This document shows, piece by piece, positions 60,738-64,000 of a stretch of DNA of 64,000 bases (positions within the stretch are counted from its first letter, which is position 1; each line of letters begins with the position of its first letter). Source of the DNA: CAZISM01 sp964541895 (lineage in GTDB: Bacteria > Zhuqueibacterota > Zhuqueibacteria > Residuimicrobiales > Residuimicrobiaceae). Position numbers and translations under genes: made by a program. A model generated the notes under the pieces. That model saw only the letters and a program-made list of their open reading frames with translations. It was not told the origin of the DNA and ran no database searches. Location of the stretch: NCBI GenBank assembly GCA_964541895.1, contig CAZISM010000002.1:81576-145575 (forward strand). The letters run 5' to 3'.

Positions 60738-61622
60738 TTAGAGGGCATCCACGGCCTGGCGGATGGCTTTAATGTGCGCCGGCGTGGTGCCGCAGCAACC
60801 GCCCACGATGTTGGCGCCTGCCTTGACGATAGCCGGTACCAGCGAGGCCATCATTTCCGGCGTATCCGGAAAGGTGTCGATGCCGTTGACATTCTTCGGC
60901 AAGCCGGCGTTGGCATGAACCAGCAGCGGGGCATTGGGCTCTGCTGTTCGTATGGTTTGCACGATTTCAACCATGCGTTCAAAGCCGTTGCCGCAATTGG
61001 CGCCGATGATGTGGGCGCCGGCCGAGATGGCGGCCCGTGTGGCATTTTCCGGCGAGATGCCCATCATGGTCCGATAGGAGCCGTCCATGATTCTTTCAAA
61101 CGTAAACGTACAGATCACGTCGCAGGAGGTGTTCTCGCGGGCGGCGCGGATGGCGATCGTGGCTTCGTCGATGTCGCTCATGGTTTCGATGCAGATGGCG
61201 TCGGCGCCGCCTGCGGCCAGAGCCACGGCCTGTTCTTCAAAGACGGTGTACATGTCATCCGCGGTGACTTCGCCCATGATCAGCATCTTGCCGGTCGGGC
61301 CCATGGAGGCGATGACCCATTTATCGTCGCCGGCTGCGCGCCGGGAAATCGCGGCCGCCGCACGATTGATTTCTGCCGCACGCGCGGCCAGCCCATAGTG
61401 TTCCAGTTTGTAGCTGGAGCCGCCAAAGCTGTTGGTTTCTACCATGTCGCTGCCGGCGTCAATGTAACTTTTGGCGATGTCCAGCACGTCGTCGGCTCGG
61501 TCGACGCACCAGAGCTCCGGGCAATCACCGGGTTTCAATCCCTTTTTTTGCAGAAAGGTGCCCCAGGCACCATCTGATACCAGGATCCTGGACTGCAAGG
61601 CGGTAAGAATACTTGTTCTCAT
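60738..61622 (-). CDS. Homocysteine S-methyltransferase-like protein (MetH N-terminal/BHMT type)
   Basis: A 294-residue single-domain methyltransferase with the Pfam S-methyl_trans fold. The start at 61622 is preferred to 61634 because ggag lies 7 bp before it. Markers are V-S-D-G-A-W-G-T-F-L-Q at residue 15, E-T-N-S-F-G-G-S, I-C-I-E-T-M-S-D, and the zinc ligands in G-A-N-C-G-N-G near 205 and G-G-C-C-G-T-T near 275. It could methylate homocysteine, or serve as a methyl-donor module to the corrinoid protein. No B12-binding domain or MetF-like gene is attached. It is 54 bp upstream of the core-MetE-like gene, so the two probably work together. Confidence 0.85.
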   Translation of the reverse strand: MRTSILTALQSRILVSDGAWGTFLQKKGLKPGDCPELWCVDRADDVLDIAKSYIDAGSDMVETNSFGGSSYKLEHYGLAARAAEINRAAAAISRRAAGDDKWVIASMGPTGKMLIMGEVTADDMYTVFEEQAVALAAGGADAICIETMSDIDEATIAIRAARENTSCDVICTFTFERIMDGSYRTMMGISPENATRAAISAGAHIIGANCGNGFERMVEIVQTIRTAEPNAPLLVHANAGLPKNVNGIDTFPDTPEMMASLVPAIVKAGANIVGGCCGTTPAHIKAIRQAVDAL

Positions 61623-61656
61623 GGTCTGCTCCATAATTTATGATGGCCGGCCCGGC

Positions 61657-62709
61657 TCAGGTGTTGCGTATGACCAGCTCCGGCTGTAACACGTACTGTT
61701 GGTTTGTATCTGTCGAATGGTTCTGTCCCTGCCCGATGATGGCGGCCGCAAGGACAGCCATCTGTTCGTAATGCGGATCAATGGCGGTGATGGCCGGCGT
61801 AAAATAGCGCGCCAGTTCGGTGTTGCCGTAACTGACCAGGCGAATGTCCTGCGGCACCTGCAAGCCCCAGTCGGCCAGACGACCCATAACGCGAACCGCT
61901 TCAGAGTCGTCGCAGCAGAAAAAGCCGCTGATCCGTCGTTCCTCGATGATGGCTCTGGTCAGTTGTGAAATATCGTCAATGATCACCGCCTGGCAAGAGG
62001 CTTCATCTCTTTTGATGAAACCGTGAAACGTCGATTCCATCACCTCCTGCAACATGTTGCGGCCCTGGGCGAGGTGGTTCTTGACAAACGCCAGGCACCC
62101 TTCACCATGGCTGAGCAGATACTGCATGCCGCGCTTGATGCCGAGATCATAACTCTGAATGGCAGAAGGGAAGGAGGTATAGCGCATGGTGTGATTGAGA
62201 AAAACGATCGTGGTGCCGCCGGCGAACAGCGTTTGGTAGAACGGCGACGTTTTGCTCTCATCAAAGGTGGGGATGATGAGCACTGCTTCGTAGCGGGCGT
62301 TGATCAGCGTACCCACCAGGCGAACTTCTTCTTCCCAGTTGTTATAATCGATAAAATATTCCAGCTGCCGGCCATGGTGATCGGCTTCGTTTTTCAAAAA
62401 GTGGATCAGCTCTTCGGTTTGCGCGGAAAAAAACGGCACGATGACGCCCCAGCTTTTCCTGCACGGTCCAAGGTCGGCGACAAAAGAGCCTTTGCCCGGT
62501 TTTTGAACGATGAATCCGGCTTCGGCCAGTTTTTTCAAAACCTGTTTCGCGGTTTCGCGCGAGACCTGAAACTGTTTCTGGATTTCCGTGATGGAATCGA
62601 TTTTGCTGGAGGGCAGGAATTTTTGCGTCAGGATTCCCTGCTTATAGTGCTCGAACAGAGTACGATAAATAGGAATGAAACCTTTGTCAATTTTATCCCG
62701 TTCCGTCAT
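61657..62709 (-). CDS. GntR-type HTH / LacI-type sensor transcriptional regulator (AraR-like)
   Basis: A 350-residue regulator with an N-terminal winged helix (residues 28-78; I-T-E-I-Q-K-Q-F-Q-V-S-R-E-T-A-K-Q-V-L-K is the recognition helix and K-P-G-K-G-S-F-V the wing) and a C-terminal periplasmic-binding-protein-like sensor (W-G-V-I-V-P-F-F, D-D-S-E-A-V-R-V-M-G-R-L, L-V-S-Y-G-N-T-E-L). This layout is that of AraR of Bacillus, a sugar-responsive repressor. It lies 35 bp upstream of the methyltransferase and CODH/ACS block in the same direction, though its target may be the sugar genes. A candidate operator is found 112 bp upstream. Confidence 0.9.
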   Translation of the reverse strand: MTERDKIDKGFIPIYRTLFEHYKQGILTQKFLPSSKIDSITEIQKQFQVSRETAKQVLKKLAEAGFIVQKPGKGSFVADLGPCRKSWGVIVPFFSAQTEELIHFLKNEADHHGRQLEYFIDYNNWEEEVRLVGTLINARYEAVLIIPTFDESKTSPFYQTLFAGGTTIVFLNHTMRYTSFPSAIQSYDLGIKRGMQYLLSHGEGCLAFVKNHLAQGRNMLQEVMESTFHGFIKRDEASCQAVIIDDISQLTRAIIEERRISGFFCCDDSEAVRVMGRLADWGLQVPQDIRLVSYGNTELARYFTPAITAIDPHYEQMAVLAAAIIGQGQNHSTDTNQQYVLQPELVIRNT

Positions 62710-63045
62710 GGTGTAATATAAAGCGAGTTTTTGCCAAAAGCAATAAAATTACATCACATCACATCACATTTAATTTGTAAGAAATAATAGAGGTTGAGCG
62801 TATAGTGATGTCGAGAGAGTAGAATGTACACGTACCGAATAGAATATTCACGTTCATTAGCGTCCATTCGCGGTTATTAAACCTCTTTACCTGTGGTTTT
62901 CATCAGGGCATTAAGTAAATGTTGGCTTAATTGAAAAATTGAGCTAAATTGATGAAATATCCTGTTCTGATTCTGTTGCTAGAACAAAATATTCAAGAGT
63001 ACGTTTTATTACGATATTGATTACCTGAAATCACTTGAGGGATAG
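62710..63045. other. Divergent intergenic region with tandem ACATC repeats
   Basis: 336 bp between the regulator and the efflux-type gene. It contains a pure tandem of four ACATC units at 62751-62769 and the paired operator-like repeats at 62821-62856. The rest is AT-rich. It should hold two divergent promoters, but no convincing -35/-10 pair was fixed. Confidence 0.5.
62821..62856. promoter_or_regulatory. Candidate operator: two direct repeats upstream of the AraR-like regulator
   Basis: AGAATGTACACGTACC (62821-62836) is followed by AGAATATTCACGTTCA (62841-62856), 20 bp start to start, about two helical turns. The first resembles the TGTACGTAC core of known AraR sites. It may serve autoregulation of the regulator or the divergent gene. 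Confidence 0.45.
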
Positions 63046-64000
63046 ATGTGTCCAAAAACTAAAGCGGCACCATTCGCTCGAATAGTGCGGACCGGAGCGC
63101 GTTGTCTGTTGTATGCTCTGATCAGTTCCAGTTTGAGTTGCGGCAGCAACATTCCGCTTGTGCGCGACCAGCGTGCGACCGCCCCTTCTCCGGGCATGGC
63201 CTGGAAAGCGCCGGCTGCCGCTGCAGCGAAATCGTCGGCATCATCGGAACCGCTCGTACCCTGGTCGACCGTGCAAGAAAAAGCAAAGGCGCTCACCCTG
63301 GCCGACCTTGTCGATGTGGCCCTGCAAAACAGTCCGGATACGCGCATCGCCTGGCTGAACGCCCGTGCGGCCGCGGCAGGCTATGGCGCCGCCCTTTCGA
63401 CCTGGTGGCCTTCTCTCGATCTGAATGGATCGACGACGCGTAGCGGTGAAACAAAGTCAGCCGGCGCAAAAAGCGCATCCACTTTGTACGGCGCTACCGC
63501 CAATCTCTCCTATCTGCTTTTTGATTTCGGCGGCCGCGCGGCGGCCGTCAGCGAGGCGCATCAGGCGCTGTATGCGGCGAACTGGAGCAACAATGCCGTG
63601 ATTCAAAATGTGGTTCTCGGCGCGCAGGTCGCCTATTACAATTACGCCGGCGCTGTGGCGATGCTGGAGGCCAATCGCATCTCGCTTTCCGATGCCGAGG
63701 CCAATTTGAAAGCAGCGCAAGAAAAACATAACGTCGGACTGGCGACACAAGCGGATGTGTTACAGGCACAAACCGCCCATGCGGAAGGATTGCTGTCACT
63801 GCAGAATTCAGAGGGCATGGTTCGCATCGCCCGCGGTGGCTTGATTCTGGCCATGGGTTATCCGGCCACCCGCCATGCCGATTTTGCCACCGAAATAGCC
63901 GAGGTGCCCCCGGACACGCTCCTGCAGGGAGTGGATCAGTTGGTTAGCCAGGCGTTGAATTCGCGGCCGGATCTTTTGGCCAGTCGAGCCAGGGCGTTGA
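63046..64000 (+). CDS. TolC-family outer membrane efflux protein (3' end outside window)
   Basis: The frame starts at ATG 63046, after the ribosome binding site gagggatag, and stays open for 318 codons to the right edge. The N-terminus is a lipoprotein signal (basic start, hydrophobic L-L-Y-A-L-I, lipobox S-L-S-C near residue 37). From about residue 95 it reads T-L-A-D-L-V-D-V-A-L-Q-N-S-P-D-T, the standard opening of TolC/OprM-type proteins, then S-Y-L-L-F-D-F-G-G-R near 155 and K-H-N-V-G-L-A-T-Q-A-D-V-L-Q-A-Q near 225. It forms the outer-membrane channel of a tripartite exporter; partners would lie to the right. The residues between lipobox and domain are Ala/Pro-rich. Confidence 0.9.
   Translation, partial: MCPKTKAAPFARIVRTGARCLLYALISSSLSCGSNIPLVRDQRATAPSPGMAWKAPAAAAAKSSASSEPLVPWSTVQEKAKALTLADLVDVALQNSPDTRIAWLNARAAAAGYGAALSTWWPSLDLNGSTTRSGETKSAGAKSASTLYGATANLSYLLFDFGGRAAAVSEAHQALYAANWSNNAVIQNVVLGAQVAYYNYAGAVAMLEANRISLSDAEANLKAAQEKHNVGLATQADVLQAQTAHAEGLLSLQNSEGMVRIARGGLILAMGYPATRHADFATEIAEVPPDTLLQGVDQLVSQALNSRPDLLASRARAL

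Noticed and set aside
62751..62769. Tandem ACATC units considered as a CRISPR or origin repeat
   Set aside because: Units are 5 bp with no spacers, and no DnaA boxes or replication genes are near; a simple microsatellite is more likely.
1..64000. tRNA, rRNA, CRISPR arrays, complete insertion sequences and B12 riboswitches
   Set aside because: Intergenic regions were read for cloverleaf ends, regular repeats, transposase motifs and cobalamin-box-like sequence, and none was convincing; a covariance-model search would be decisive.

Overview
The window looks like the chromosome of an uncultivated, anaerobic, Gram-negative-type bacterium of mid-50s GC content. Outer-membrane secretion is suggested by many signal peptides, Tat signals, lipoprotein-type N-termini and a TolC-like protein at the right edge. 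Anaerobic life is suggested by a complete CO dehydrogenase/acetyl-CoA synthase core and a respiratory-type molybdoenzyme. The mix of many sulfatases, DUF4038-, GH97-, GH116- and GH127-type enzymes, UroD-like proteins and a Wood-Ljungdahl module resembles genomes of candidate phyla such as KSB1 or Latescibacterota. That placement is an inference; no rRNA or marker gene is present.

Left part (1-33.8 kb, almost all + strand): a polysaccharide and sugar utilisation region. It holds a DUF4038 glycosidase-like protein (cut by the left edge), two sugar isomerase/epimerase TIM barrels (one of xylose isomerase type), two UroD-like proteins, an MFS sugar porter, a ribose-type ABC permease and binding protein with no ATPase, three FGly-type sulfatases, GH97, GH36, GH127, a sialate O-acetylesterase, L-arabinose isomerase, L-rhamnose mutarotase, a GntP-type permease and a ketol-acid-reductoisomerase homologue that has lost key catalytic residues. 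Together they suggest uptake and breakdown of sulfated, arabinose/galactose/rhamnose-containing glycans, such as those of algae or plant pectin.

Middle part (33.8-42.5 kb): a looser region with two large minus-strand secreted glycan-active proteins (GH116-like and a probable alpha/alpha-toroid protein), an arylsulfotransferase-like beta-propeller protein, a methyltransferase pseudogene with an internal deletion, a truncated sialidase, a charged repeat protein and a 168-bp imperfect inverted-repeat element. Gene decay and non-coding DNA mark it as the boundary between two functional blocks.

Right part (42.5-62.7 kb, all - strand): reading in the direction of transcription, a GntR/LacI-type (AraR-like) regulator, two homocysteine/corrinoid-type methyltransferases, two CooC ATPases, CO dehydrogenase, an unusual fusion of acetyl-CoA synthase (AcsB) with the small corrinoid iron-sulfur subunit (AcsD), AcsC, a RACo-like corrinoid activator, a small zinc-ribbon protein, MobA, a three-subunit polysulfide/thiosulfate-reductase-like complex, a pair of YeeE/YedE sulfur transporters and a membrane-anchored rhodanese lacking its catalytic cysteine. 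The block ends at a clear intrinsic terminator. It would couple acetyl-CoA synthesis or oxidation through the Wood-Ljungdahl carbonyl branch with sulfur metabolism. The methyltransferase AcsE and the folate enzymes are not in the window.

The strongest candidates for something new are the AcsB-AcsD fusion inside a cluster that carries methionine-synthase-like genes instead of acsE, the catalytically altered KARI homologue in a sugar-acid locus, the sulfatase with a C-terminal zinc ribbon, and two small families of dispersed structured repeats.
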